Shown here: positions 17,203-25,725 of the stretch, piece after piece | Layout: each line of letters opens with the position of its first letter | Numbering within the stretch: the stretch's first letter is position 1 | DNA from: an uncultured Candidatus Saccharibacteria bacterium | GTDB lineage: Bacteria > Patescibacteriota > Saccharimonadia > Saccharimonadales > Saccharimonadaceae | DNA length: 64,000 nucleotides | Direction: 5' to 3' | NCBI GenBank assembly: GCA_946222005.1 | Contig: CAMIHP010000004.1 | Location: 49,023 to 113,022 of the forward strand | Notes under the pieces: model-generated | Seen by the model: the letters and a program-made list of their open reading frames with translations, nothing else | Told to the model about the DNA's origin: nothing | Database searches by the model: none | Made by a program: the position numbers and the translations under genes

Positions 17203-18228
17203 TTAATCTTTCTGCGTGAGGTCTTCGCCCAGCTTATCACGCAGCTTTGCTGGCACAGAATAGCCTTTCTCTCGGAGCTGAGTGAGGATACGTGCCTGCT
17301 GCTCAGATGAATAATATACGGTTGGGCGTCGACCTTGCTCTTTGCGCGTTGTGCCGGTCAGACTGTCCTCGCCTTCGGATTTTTCTTGATTAAGGGCGGC
17401 AATAGCTCGTCGCACTGTCATGTCGTGCACACCAAGTGCTCTGGCGAGTTGCGGGCAGGTCATTTCTTCTTCCTGTGGAGGGAGGAGTGTATGGGTATCG
17501 GCGTTGTGGGGGCGAAGATGCTTTTGGAGGCTCAGAAGTTGTTTGGGTGTGATGAATGGGCGCATCGAATTGCCGCGTGGAGCGACAATGATCTCGCCAA
17601 TCTTCTGGATGACCTGAGGATTCCTCAACGCTTTCTTGATCGTATACGGTGTTATATCAAGGTGGCGAGAAGCCTGGCCAACAGATATAAGTGGCTCTGG
17701 GCCATGATGATAGACGCCATGGAGCCAGTTGTTGTTCGTCTGGTCGGAAGCGATACGCTGGTGCACATCAGCAAGTGGGCTCGTGAGTGCATCATACATA
17801 TACCAGGCAAAATGATGATCGGTCGATAGAGCAATACCGCACGTCTCATCTTGCACAAGCTCAGCAAGATCGTGTTTTCTATACTCGTGCAATGGTTGAT
17901 AGCTATTGCCCTGAGTCTGCGTGGCTTGTTCTACAGCTGGAGTATCAAAGACAAAAGCAACATCTGGATAGGTGATAACGGTGCGAGCAGGCTGGGTGTC
18001 GTGTGGTTGGATGGTTGCAATAAAGCGAAGGAGTTGCTGCGATGCAGATGTTTCTTGAATATGTTGCGATATATAGGCCTGCGCCGGGTCGTGAGTAGAA
18101 AGGCCGAGATCATTCTCAAGCAAAAAGCGCAGAAGTTTGTGCAAGTCGTTGAGCTTTTCTGCTTGAGCAGTATGATTATCAAATGTCTCGGGTAATTGTG
18201 CTGATTGCTGGGGTTTTTCCATACGCAT
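17203..18228 (-). CDS. Multi-HTH protein, tandem paralogue 1
   Basis: About 341 residues, unnamed family. The N-terminal half (LLENDLGLSTHD, ARTVITYPDVAFVFDT, ETCGIALSTDHHFAWYMYDALTSPLADVHQRI) matches the neighbouring gene region by region. The C-terminal half carries helix-turn-helix-like segments: ISVGQASRHLDITPYTIKKAL and CPQLARALGVHDMTVRRAIAAL, each followed by a short basic wing region with ITPKQLLSLQKHL or YYSSEQQARILTQL. This recalls repeated MerR- or GntR-like DNA-binding units. TATAGT lies 6 nt before the ATG at 18228 (MRMEKPQQ); an ATG at 18234 abuts the box. A sequence-specific DNA-binding role is inferred only. Confidence 0.72.
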   Translation of the reverse strand: MRMEKPQQSAQLPETFDNHTAQAEKLNDLHKLLRFLLENDLGLSTHDPAQAYISQHIQETSASQQLLRFIATIQPHDTQPARTVITYPDVAFVFDTPAVEQATQTQGNSYQPLHEYRKHDLAELVQDETCGIALSTDHHFAWYMYDALTSPLADVHQRIASDQTNNNWLHGVYHHGPEPLISVGQASRHLDITPYTIKKALRNPQVIQKIGEIIVAPRGNSMRPFITPKQLLSLQKHLRPHNADTHTLLPPQEEEMTCPQLARALGVHDMTVRRAIAALNQEKSEGEDSLTGTTRKEQGRRPTVYYSSEQQARILTQLREKGYSVPAKLRDKLGEDLTQKD

Positions 18229-18276
18229 TACCATACTATAGCATAGGTAGTGGGAGCGTGTGTCGAGCCTAAGTGT

Positions 18277-19422
18277 TTAGCGAACCGTTGCACCAAGCGA
18301 TCGCCCCAGGTAAGCTGCCACTTGCTCGGCTTGCTGAGGTGAGAGGTGGTAGCCTCGCTTGTGAGATGGCTGGCCGTTTTGATGTCGCGCACGGTATTGC
18401 TCGAGTGTTATGCCGAGGGTTTTAACAGCGTGATTAATCGTCGTGTGCGTCACATGGAGCCGCTTGGCAACAGTCGTGCGGAGCAGATATCCCGCCGGCG
18501 CAGGAGTAAAGAGCCCTTTTTCACGCGCCTGGTTCTCGATCTTCCGCTGCTCAGTGAGCGAGTAGTAGCAGTATGATAACCCAGTCGCTTTGTGGTACTC
18601 CTTGCCGTGGATATCGGCCCCGGCGCTATCAAGCTCATCAATAATACGCCGCACTGTATTGCCACCAATACCAAGCTTCTTGGCGACACCATTGAGCGTG
18701 CGATATCCCTCTGGTGGTGGGGTAGACTGGAGGTGCTCGGCGAGGGTTACTACTTGGTGTGGCGTCAGGAGATGCTGCAATTCTGTGCCGCGCTGGGTGG
18801 TAGCGATTTTGCCAAGTTTTTCATGAATTGCAGGGTCATCCAGTGCCTTCTCAACGGTTTGTGGGGCAATACCAAGCTCTCCGGCAGCGCGGTGGATGGT
18901 TACTTTGCCAAGTGAGCGCCGGGTTTGAGCTATATGGTGCTGCTGCTCCATCTTCCTAGCCTCAGTGATGCGCGCCCGGGCATCGGCAATCGGATGAGTG
19001 AGCGCATCAACCATGCTTGCCGTAAAGCGCTGGCCATGAGGGAGCTCTAGGCCGCAGGCTGCGTCTTGCTTGATGAGGGCTAGCAACTCCTCCTTTGTGC
19101 AGCTCTCAAGCGACCTATGTTGCTCAGGACGACATTGCTGCGTCGCGTGCGTATCGAACACAAGCGTGATATCAGGGTAGATAGCCACTGTCCGGCCTGG
19201 TTGCTGGCACTCCTGACGCGGCGGTATTGTTATCATGTAGTGAGCGGGGTTGACTGATGCTTCTGTGTTACTACTCCCAGAAGAGATAGATACATCACGC
19301 GTGTCATAGCCAAGGTCATTCGCGAGCAAAAATAACAAGTACTGGCGGTCTTTCTCCAGCTGCGCTGTCCGCTTATTGTCTGGCGAGTGCTCGGGAGGGT
19401 GGGATGATGAGCGATGTTCCAT
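18277..19422 (-). CDS. Multi-HTH protein, tandem paralogue 2
   Basis: 381 residues, paralogue of the next gene downstream (17203-18228). Shared N-terminal blocks are LLANDLGYDTRD, GRTVAIYPDITLVFDT and AACGLELPHGQRFTASMVDALTHPIADARARI. The C-terminal half has at least three helix-turn-helix-like units: VTIHRAAGELGIAPQTVEKALDD, RTLNGVAKKLGIGGNTVRRIIDEL and LRTTVAKRLHVTHTTINHAVKTLG. Recurring short elements (LTPHQVVTLAEHL, LSPQQAEQVAAYL) look like linker helices between units. One more unit than its paralogue suggests internal duplication. A good promoter with TTGACA and TATAAT lies upstream, divergent from the 362-residue gene. The two paralogues are 48 nt apart. Confidence 0.72.
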   Translation of the reverse strand: MEHRSSSHPPEHSPDNKRTAQLEKDRQYLLFLLANDLGYDTRDVSISSGSSNTEASVNPAHYMITIPPRQECQQPGRTVAIYPDITLVFDTHATQQCRPEQHRSLESCTKEELLALIKQDAACGLELPHGQRFTASMVDALTHPIADARARITEARKMEQQHHIAQTRRSLGKVTIHRAAGELGIAPQTVEKALDDPAIHEKLGKIATTQRGTELQHLLTPHQVVTLAEHLQSTPPPEGYRTLNGVAKKLGIGGNTVRRIIDELDSAGADIHGKEYHKATGLSYCYYSLTEQRKIENQAREKGLFTPAPAGYLLRTTVAKRLHVTHTTINHAVKTLGITLEQYRARHQNGQPSHKRGYHLSPQQAEQVAAYLGRSLGATVR

Positions 19423-19435
19423 AACAGAGTAGTGT

Positions 19436-19465
19436 ATTATATAGTATAGATTGCAATATTGTCAA
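19436..19465 (-). promoter_or_regulatory. Promoter of the multi-HTH paralogue pair
   Basis: On the minus strand TTGACA and TATAAT are separated by 18 nt, and the ATG follows 13 nt after the -10 box. It has one of the best -35 boxes in the window. Confidence 0.75.
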
Positions 19466-19560
19466 CAATATGACTGAACACTAGTATGTCATACCAAAAC
19501 GTGGTACGATACAAACACGTTAACGCTAAAGAGAAATCTATAAAGAAAATATGAGGTACT

Positions 19561-20649
19561 ATGAACGCAGACCAATCATCGACTCAGCCAGCAGAAGCGC
19601 CGAAGCCTATTAATGGTGCACAACTCGTCTCACTTATTAATGCACTCCGCAAACTCCCCTGGCCAATGACGTATGAGGTGTATGATAGTCTCGTCCAAGA
19701 GCTGGGTTGGCAGCTCGTCAAGCCACGTGAGCAAGAGCCGCAGACGGGGCATGAGCAGTGTATGCACTACGATGGTCACATGCCATTGCTTGCTACAATA
19801 GAAAATGACGTTGTAACGTCGGTGGCGAGTAGCCCAGTTATCGATATGATTCACCAATTACCAGCAGACGCGTGCCGCACACTCTACGACGAATACTGCG
19901 CAGCCGGCACGGCGGCCTGGGGTTGGCCGACCGATGTACGACACACGGGTCAGCTCACTGGTACGGTGTGGAAGGGTTTTGCCCCACAAACACCAGCTTC
20001 GCGGGAGTACGTTAGTATCAGCCTCAATGAGGAAGACAAGACAATCATGTTTGTCCTTGTCAGTGAGCAAACTGGTGCACCGTCCGATGGTGCCCGCCGC
20101 CCGCGCACGATTCGTCCCTATCCTGGCCCTGATCCATTGCCACGCCTGGAGAGTGAGCTACACGAGGAGGCATACTTCTCTCCAGAGCAATTCACCGCCT
20201 GGATCAATCGCATCCTGCACCAGCCATGGCCCCTGTCTTTACAGCAGCTTGATACCACAATGCAGAGCCAGGGTTGGCAGCTCATGAAGCAAGAGGAGAA
20301 TACCTGGTGGTATTATGATGGGCCGCTGCGGGTTATGGTGTCTGGCGAGGGCAGCACTGTATCTATGGTAGTGGCATGGTTTGCTAATGGTTCACCCACG
20401 GCAGCCTGTCTTGATCTCTATCGCCAATACGCGCAGGCTGGGCAAGCAGCCTGGGGTGATCCAAGTGATGAGGTGGATGAAGCTGAGCATGCCGCAGAAG
20501 GTCTCGCTATCTCAACCGTCTGGATGACCGACCAGGACGACACCATCACCCTGATGCAGAGCGCAGATAAGCTCTATGTGCTGATTGATATCGCCAAGCG
20601 GCATAGCCCAAGACATCCTAACTCGCCCCATGCTATAATACCCCTATGA
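19561..20649 (+). CDS. Protein with internally duplicated domain, function unknown
   Basis: 362 residues built of two similar halves (about 20-140 and 200-345). Each half runs: LRKLPWPMTYEVYDSLVQELGWQL against LHQPWPLSLQQLDTTMQSQGWQL; MHYDGHMPLLATIENDVVTSVA against YYDGPLRVMVSGEGSTVSMV; then LYDEYCAAGTAAWGWPTD against LYRQYAQAGQAAWGDPSD; and TVWKGF against TVWMTD. Conserved Trp and Gly patterns suggest a small alpha/beta ligand- or protein-binding fold. There is no signal peptide or membrane segment. GAGG precedes the ATG. Its last four bases overlap metG (ATGA), yet metG has its own -10 box inside the end of this gene. Confidence 0.72.
   Translation: MNADQSSTQPAEAPKPINGAQLVSLINALRKLPWPMTYEVYDSLVQELGWQLVKPREQEPQTGHEQCMHYDGHMPLLATIENDVVTSVASSPVIDMIHQLPADACRTLYDEYCAAGTAAWGWPTDVRHTGQLTGTVWKGFAPQTPASREYVSISLNEEDKTIMFVLVSEQTGAPSDGARRPRTIRPYPGPDPLPRLESELHEEAYFSPEQFTAWINRILHQPWPLSLQQLDTTMQSQGWQLMKQEENTWWYYDGPLRVMVSGEGSTVSMVVAWFANGSPTAACLDLYRQYAQAGQAAWGDPSDEVDEAEHAAEGLAISTVWMTDQDDTITLMQSADKLYVLIDIAKRHSPRHPNSPHAIIPL
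20631..20639 (+). promoter_or_regulatory. Extended -10 box of metG
   Basis: TGCTATAAT ends 6 nt before the metG ATG and lies inside the 3' end of the preceding gene. It implies a leaderless transcript. Confidence 0.65.
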
Positions 20650-22142
20650 CCAAACAACACGCCTACATCACCACTGCTATTCCTTATGTCAACGGTAAGC
20701 CGCATATTGGCAATGCGCTCGACTATCTCCTGGCCGATATCTGGGCACGCTATCAGAAGCAAAATGGCCACGAGGTGCGCTTCCAAGTTGGCACAGACGA
20801 ACACGGTAATAAAATCGCTGCTAAGGCTCAGGCGAATGGGCTCGACCCGCAGAGCTATGTGGACAGCATGTATGGCAACTTCAAAGTCTTGATGGAGGCA
20901 GTTGGCGCAGAATACACTGACTTTATCCGCACGACTGACCCACACCACGTTGCAGCAGTGCAGTACATCTGGCAGCGGCTTGCTCAGACGGGGCTGATCT
21001 ACAAGCACACCTATGAGGGCTGGTACTGCGTGGGGCATGAGGCATTCTTTACCGACAAGGAAGTCCACGAGACAAATGGCATATGTCCTGATCACCAAAC
21101 GCCGTATGAGCGCGTCTCAGAGGAGAACTACTACCTCAAAGCGAGTGCCTTTACCGAGCAGATTCGCCAAGCCATTACTGAAGGCCGGATGAAGATAGTG
21201 CCTGAGTTCCGCAAAAATGAGTTCCTCGAGCTTATCAAAAATGGCGTTCAAGATGTCTCGATTAGCCGCCCACGCAAGACATTGAGCTGGGGCGTGCCAG
21301 TGCCAGGCGATGACAGCCAGGTGATGTACGTCTGGCTTGATGCCTTAGCCAATTACATTACAGTGCTGGGCTATCCGGACAGGGCAGAGTGGCAGGCACA
21401 TTGGCCAGCCGATGTGCAAGTGATTGGCAAGGATATCTTGCGCTTCCACGCAGGGATCTGGCCCGCTATGTTGCTCGGGCTCGACCTCCCACTACCTAAG
21501 ACACTACTCGTCCACGGCTTCGTCCACGTGGGGGGTAGCAAGATGAGTAAAACAGTCGGCAATGTGGTCGACCCAATGGAAATTATCCAGAGCTACAGGG
21601 CTGATGCCTTCCGCTACTTCTTTGCTCGCCATATTCCTACTCAAGACGATGGAGACTTCACCTGGGAGAAGTTTGAGAAGGCGTACAACGGCGAGCTTGG
21701 TAACGACCTCGGCAACCTCGTGCAGCGGGTGGCAGCCATGCTGACGCGCTACCAAGCGGGAGTGATTGGCGATGCGCCACAAGCCGAGCACGATATGACC
21801 ATCTACCGCGACATGATGCAGCGGCTGGAGTTTGACAAAGCACTCGATGAAGTATGGAGTTCCGTCCGCAGCCTCAACCAATACCTTGAGCGGGTCAAAC
21901 CATGGGAGATCGCCAAGCGCCGCGCCACCGACCACGATGCCGAGTCGCACCTGAGCGAAGTCTTAGCCTATGCAGCCAGTACTTTGCTGCAGATTGCCGA
22001 TGAGCTCGTGCCATTCATGCCTGCCACCGCTCAGGCCATTCACACTATCTTTGGTACTGGCGTCGTGCCAGCCAACGTCCCACCACTGTTCCCGAAGCGC
22101 TATATCCACACTCCCGACCCACGAGCTCACACCGCCTCATAA
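20646..22142 (+). CDS. metG: Methionyl-tRNA synthetase, minimal form
   Basis: Class I synthetase charging tRNA-Met. The HIGH motif appears as PHIGN in YVNGKPHIGNALDYLLADIW, and the KMSKS loop as KMSKTVGN. DEHGNKI, the connective insert with Cys/His (GICPDHQTPYERV) and the C-terminal anticodon-binding helices (NLVQRVAAMLTRYQ, WEIAKR) are visible. At 498 residues it lacks the C-terminal dimerising tRNA-binding domain found in longer bacterial MetRS. It is followed 16 nt later by tatD, a linkage also seen in many other bacteria, with a ribosome-binding site AAAGGAG between them. Confidence 0.95.
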   Translation: MTKQHAYITTAIPYVNGKPHIGNALDYLLADIWARYQKQNGHEVRFQVGTDEHGNKIAAKAQANGLDPQSYVDSMYGNFKVLMEAVGAEYTDFIRTTDPHHVAAVQYIWQRLAQTGLIYKHTYEGWYCVGHEAFFTDKEVHETNGICPDHQTPYERVSEENYYLKASAFTEQIRQAITEGRMKIVPEFRKNEFLELIKNGVQDVSISRPRKTLSWGVPVPGDDSQVMYVWLDALANYITVLGYPDRAEWQAHWPADVQVIGKDILRFHAGIWPAMLLGLDLPLPKTLLVHGFVHVGGSKMSKTVGNVVDPMEIIQSYRADAFRYFFARHIPTQDDGDFTWEKFEKAYNGELGNDLGNLVQRVAAMLTRYQAGVIGDAPQAEHDMTIYRDMMQRLEFDKALDEVWSSVRSLNQYLERVKPWEIAKRRATDHDAESHLSEVLAYAASTLLQIADELVPFMPATAQAIHTIFGTGVVPANVPPLFPKRYIHTPDPRAHTAS

Positions 22143-22158
22143 AACAAAGGAGTAAGCT

Positions 22159-23007
22159 ATGACAAGTGATACGACACATACTCTTGGCAGCACACCACCC
22201 ATGCCACGCCTTATCGACTCGCACTGTCACCTGCACGATAGCGAGTTCTACGACGATGCAGCACGTGAGGCAGCCTACCAGCAGGCTGTCCAGGCTGGTA
22301 TTGCCATGATCTGCGTTGGGACGGATGTGCGCAGCTCGCGTCAGGCAGTGCAGTTTGCCCTGGCGCGCGACCACTGCTATGTAGCGGTTGGTATTCATCC
22401 CCATGATGCCGAAGCAGCGGGCGAAGCGGGTATCACAGCCATCCGTGAGCTTCTCGCTGAGAAGCCACTGCGGCAGGGCCGGCCTGTCATTGTGGGGGTA
22501 GGGGAGATTGGCCTGGATTATTTTTATGACAATAGCGCCCGCCCAGCGCAGCAGCAGTGCCTTCAGGCGCAGCTGCAGCTCGCAGCGGAGTTTCAGCTGC
22601 CCGTTAGCTTCCACGTGCGCGACGAGAAGCAAGCTCACGGTGCAGTGTGGCAGGACTTTTGGCCTATCTACGATGCCCAGCCAGTGCGCGGCGTTTTGCA
22701 CAGCTTTACCGATACCCAAGCTCAGCTTGAGCAGGGCCGTGCTCGCGGCTTATATATTGGTGTCAATGGCATCAGCACCTTCACAAAGGACAGTGCTCAG
22801 CAGCAGCTCTACACCGATCTCCCACTCGATGCCATGCTGCTCGAGACCGACTCCCCCTTCTTGACTCCGATACCCTTCCGTGGTAGAATCAACCTACCGG
22901 CTTATGTGGAGGAGGTAGCCCGCGATCAAGCAGCTAAGAAAGGTTTGCCTATCGCGCGCATCGCCACCACCACAACGGCAAATGTACAAAGGTTATTTGA
23001 TATATGA
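22159..23007 (+). CDS. tatD: TatD-family metal-dependent deoxyribonuclease
   Basis: 282 residues of the TatD family, metal-dependent TIM-barrel hydrolases reported as 3'-5' DNases. Metal-binding motifs in order: LIDSHCHLHD (HxH), VGIHPHDAE, VGVGEIGLDYFYD (Glu), VSFHVRDEKQAH, VLHSFTD and LLETDSPFLTP. The N-terminus has a short Ser/Thr-rich extension before the barrel. It sits downstream of metG and overlaps the next gene by four bases (ATGA), so the three are probably translationally coupled. UGA serves as its stop codon, showing the standard code. Confidence 0.92.
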   Translation: MTSDTTHTLGSTPPMPRLIDSHCHLHDSEFYDDAAREAAYQQAVQAGIAMICVGTDVRSSRQAVQFALARDHCYVAVGIHPHDAEAAGEAGITAIRELLAEKPLRQGRPVIVGVGEIGLDYFYDNSARPAQQQCLQAQLQLAAEFQLPVSFHVRDEKQAHGAVWQDFWPIYDAQPVRGVLHSFTDTQAQLEQGRARGLYIGVNGISTFTKDSAQQQLYTDLPLDAMLLETDSPFLTPIPFRGRINLPAYVEEVARDQAAKKGLPIARIATTTTANVQRLFDI

Positions 23008-23504
23008 GCGGTGAGAGTTTCTTTTCGATAGATCACACACCACAACAACAACAGCCCACACATAAGGGCGATGCGACGCAGGAATCAAAACCCCAAGACG
23101 ATGAGAATCGCTCTGGTATTATGTCGTATGAGGATCTCATGACAGAACGGCGGGCGAAGCGTGTTGCAGCAGGACTTGCTGATGCTTTGCGTGCATATAA
23201 TGGCACGACAAGGGATGAGAATAAGGGCAAGACGGTATCCCCAGAAGCAATTTATCGTGAGAATATACTCTATGCTGCACAGGTAACGAGTCTTGTGCTA
23301 GAAATGCGTAAAGATCGGCTTAGGACGAATGGCAGTCAAGATGCGAGCAAGCTACTTGCAGAGAATAGTGGAATGACTGGCGTGAATAGTGCTCTTAAGG
23401 AGTCTTTTACTGCTGATGATGAGATTAATTCCGATTTTTGGAACAAAAAGATTGACGAAGAAGCTGGGCCGGATGATCAGTCTCACTGGGGGCTCGTTGC
23501 CTAG
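23004..23504 (+). CDS. Small hydrophilic protein of unknown function
   Basis: 166 residues, not recognised. The first 45 residues are Gln/Asp/Lys-rich and probably disordered (HTPQQQQPTHKGDATQ). A helical middle (YEDLMTERRAKRVAAGLADALRAYN, then YRENILYAAQVTSLVLEMRKDRL) follows, and an acidic C-terminus. No Cys, no membrane segment. It starts inside the tatD stop (ATGA) and ends one base into the next start codon, placing it in the middle of a coupled operon. Codon use is slightly more AT-rich than in its neighbours. Confidence 0.7.
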   Translation: MSGESFFSIDHTPQQQQPTHKGDATQESKPQDDENRSGIMSYEDLMTERRAKRVAAGLADALRAYNGTTRDENKGKTVSPEAIYRENILYAAQVTSLVLEMRKDRLRTNGSQDASKLLAENSGMTGVNSALKESFTADDEINSDFWNKKIDEEAGPDDQSHWGLVA

Positions 23505-23941
23505 TGAAAAAGCCAAGCTCACTCCTTGGCAAGGCCTACGCGTTGCTGGCGGGTGATACTAGCGTTGGTAAGTCGAAAAAGCGCCCCTTTAAGCGCTATA
23601 CCGAGCGCGAGCTCATCACGCTGGAGAGTGAGATTGGGGCGGAGCTGTTTGGCCCGGTCGAGAAGGGCCGGCACCGCGAATTCTTTTGCTTAGACGAAAA
23701 AACCTGGATCTGGCACGAAGAGTGGACGGACGAGAGGCGTCATATCCAGACCAATACCATCCGCTACGAGATTAACGACCAAGGCATCCTCAAAGCACAA
23801 GAGGGCGCTCGCTACAGCTACCTGATCGGTGATGAACTCCGTAACTTCGTTATGGCAACGCGCCTCTATTATGAGCGAGTAGCGCGCGAGATTTACCACG
23901 TTGACCCCAATACTGGCCAGCGTTTCGCCGATCCGGACTAG
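23504..23941 (+). CDS. Conserved-looking small protein of unknown function
   Basis: 145 residues with a GTG start that shares its G with the stop of the preceding gene. It has a basic N-terminus (KSKKRPFKRYTERELITLESEIGAELFGP) and a core rich in Trp, Tyr and Glu (EFFCLDEKTWIWHEEWTDERR, TNTIRYEINDQGILKAQEGARYSYLIGDELRNF) ending in a helix (ATRLYYERVAREIY). It looks like a compact soluble domain, possibly RNA- or nucleotide-binding, but I cannot name it. It lies immediately before the cysteine desulfurase, which has its own -10 box 5 nt past this stop. Confidence 0.72.
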   Translation: MKKPSSLLGKAYALLAGDTSVGKSKKRPFKRYTERELITLESEIGAELFGPVEKGRHREFFCLDEKTWIWHEEWTDERRHIQTNTIRYEINDQGILKAQEGARYSYLIGDELRNFVMATRLYYERVAREIYHVDPNTGQRFADPD

Positions 23942-23943
23942 AG

Positions 23944-23952
23944 TGCTATACT
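23944..23952 (+). promoter_or_regulatory. Extended -10 box of the cysteine desulfurase gene
   Basis: TGCTATACT ends 7 nt before the GTG start of the next gene. No Shine-Dalgarno space remains. Confidence 0.6.
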
Positions 23953-23959
23953 AATTGGA

Positions 23960-25123
23960 GTGAAACCAGAGATGATATATTGCGACCACGCAGCGGCCAC
24001 GCCGATGGATGACCGTGTTTTGGCAGCGATGCAGCCCTACTTTGCAGAGCAGTTTTTTAACCCGTCTAGTCCTTATGCGCCAGCAGTAGCGGTGCGTCAG
24101 GCCTATCGCCAGGCAAAGCACCGCCTTGCGGTGGCGCTGGGCGGCAAGCCAGATGAGATTATTATGACGGCTGGTGCAACGGAGTCGATCAACCTCATGT
24201 TTGCTGGTGTACACGGCCATGTGGTAACGGCAAATATAGAGCACCACGCCGTCCTGGCAGCAGCGCGCCAGCATGATGTGACAGTGGTAAAAGCGAACCC
24301 AAAGGGCGTGGTGACGCCCGAGGCAATCGCCCAGGCGATCTGCCCAGAGACGGTACTCGTCAGTATTGCTCTGGCCAACAATGAGCTGGGGACGATTCAG
24401 CCACTGCGGGCAATTGCCGCAGTGGTAGCCCGTGAGCGCCAGCGACGACTCGAAGCGGGTGAATCAACGCCACTCTACCTCCATAGTGATGCCTCGCAGG
24501 GGGCAGGTCAGCTCGATATTAATGTGGCGCGCCTTGGCGTGGATGCACTAACACTTAATGCGGGCAAGATATATGGTCCTAAGCAAGTTGGCCTCTTGTG
24601 GCTAGCTAGCCACGTGCGGCTTGATCCGCTCATCGTTGGCGGTGGGCAAGAGCGTGGCCTACGCAGTGGGACGGAGAATGTGGCTGGCGCGGTCGGCTTT
24701 GCAACGGCGCTTGAATATGCCCAAGCACACCGCAAATCCGAAGCGCAGCGCCTTGAACGTTTGCGTAATAGCATGCAGCGAACTCTGTGCGAGCATATCC
24801 CCACAGCAGTTGTCTCGGGTGATATGAAGCATCGCTTGGCGGGGCATCTGCATATCTCGTTCCCGGGGGTTGATGCCGAGCGGCTCATTTTCTTGCTTGA
24901 ACGCGATGGTGTGCTCGTGGCAACTGGTAGCGCCTGTGCGGCCAATAAGGGTTTGCGCAGCCATGTCCTCACCGCGATTGGCCTGCCGCCAGAGGTAGCC
25001 GACGGAAGTCTACGCATTAGCCTAGGACGGCTCTCGACCGAGGAGAATTGCCAGCGCGCGGCGCAGTGCATCATTGCAGCAGTGCAGCATGAGCAGCAGC
25101 GGATGAAGGAGGCGCGGCGATGA
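23960..25123 (+). CDS. Cysteine desulfurase (NifS/IscS family)
   Basis: PLP enzyme that takes sulfur from cysteine as a persulfide for tRNA thiolation and Fe-S assembly. 387 residues. Visible: N-terminal IYCDHAAATPM, GATESINLMF, EHHAVLAAA, ANNELGTIQPL, HSDASQGAGQ, the PLP-lysine region LNAGKIYGPKQVG (SGHK in classical IscS is here NAGK, Lys retained), RSGTENVAGAVGFATAL and the catalytic Cys loop ATGSACAANKG. GTG start at 23960; an ATG 12 nt on is the alternative. It overlaps the DUF218 gene by 4 nt, which overlaps mnmA by 4 nt. The operon therefore pairs sulfur donor and tRNA thiolase. Confidence 0.92.
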   Translation: MKPEMIYCDHAAATPMDDRVLAAMQPYFAEQFFNPSSPYAPAVAVRQAYRQAKHRLAVALGGKPDEIIMTAGATESINLMFAGVHGHVVTANIEHHAVLAAARQHDVTVVKANPKGVVTPEAIAQAICPETVLVSIALANNELGTIQPLRAIAAVVARERQRRLEAGESTPLYLHSDASQGAGQLDINVARLGVDALTLNAGKIYGPKQVGLLWLASHVRLDPLIVGGGQERGLRSGTENVAGAVGFATALEYAQAHRKSEAQRLERLRNSMQRTLCEHIPTAVVSGDMKHRLAGHLHISFPGVDAERLIFLLERDGVLVATGSACAANKGLRSHVLTAIGLPPEVADGSLRISLGRLSTEENCQRAAQCIIAAVQHEQQRMKEARR

Positions 25124-25725
25124 AGTTATTACGCTGGCTTGCCGGGATATTTATCGCCCTGATGCTTCTCGTGTGGCTTGGTGGGCGCTGGCTGACGCGC
25201 GACGACCTTGCCACGTGCCAAGCAGCCCCGAGCAGTGCTGAGCAGTGCCAGGCTGCTGATGCTATTGTGGCAGTGAGCGGTGGCGACACCCAGGCCCGCA
25301 CCGCCGAAGCGATTCGCCTCTACCAAAATGGCTGGGCACGCTTCATCGTCTTCTCAGGTGCCGCCGCTGACAAGACTGGCCCCAGCAATGCCGAGGCAAT
25401 GCGCCGCCAAGCCATAGCGGCTGGTGTGCCCGACCGTGCTATCCTCACCGAGGAACTAAGCGAAACCACTCGCCAAAATGCCAAAAAAACTGGCCAGCTC
25501 CTCCGTCAAAAGAATCTTGACTCGATTATCCTCGTCACTAGCGCCTACCACTCGCGCCGCGTTGCGCTGGAGTTTGGCCAGTATGTGCCGCATATCGCTA
25601 TGCGGAGCCACCCTGTCGCTACCGACCGGCAGTGGTCAGACACCTGGTGGCTTACGCCAAGTGGCTGGCAGCTGACGATCGAAGAGCTGGTGAAAATCGG
25701 CTGGTTCAAGGCGGTGCAATCATGA
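25120..25725 (+). CDS. DUF218 (YdcF-like) membrane-anchored protein
   Basis: 201 residues with one N-terminal membrane helix (LAGIFIALMLLVWLGGRWL) and an extracytoplasmic DUF218 domain. Core motifs are ADAIVAVSGG, RTAEAIRLYQNGWARFIVFSGAA, SNAEAMRRQAIAAGVP, ELSETTRQNAKKTGQLL and IILVTSAYHSRRVALEFG. The two Cys residues after the membrane helix (TCQAAPSSAEQCQ) could form a disulfide. Family members such as SanA and YdcF have ill-defined roles in the envelope. Its position between cysteine desulfurase and mnmA, overlapping both by 4 nt, is odd for an envelope protein and probably reflects operon packing. Confidence 0.85.
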   Translation: MKLLRWLAGIFIALMLLVWLGGRWLTRDDLATCQAAPSSAEQCQAADAIVAVSGGDTQARTAEAIRLYQNGWARFIVFSGAAADKTGPSNAEAMRRQAIAAGVPDRAILTEELSETTRQNAKKTGQLLRQKNLDSIILVTSAYHSRRVALEFGQYVPHIAMRSHPVATDRQWSDTWWLTPSGWQLTIEELVKIGWFKAVQS

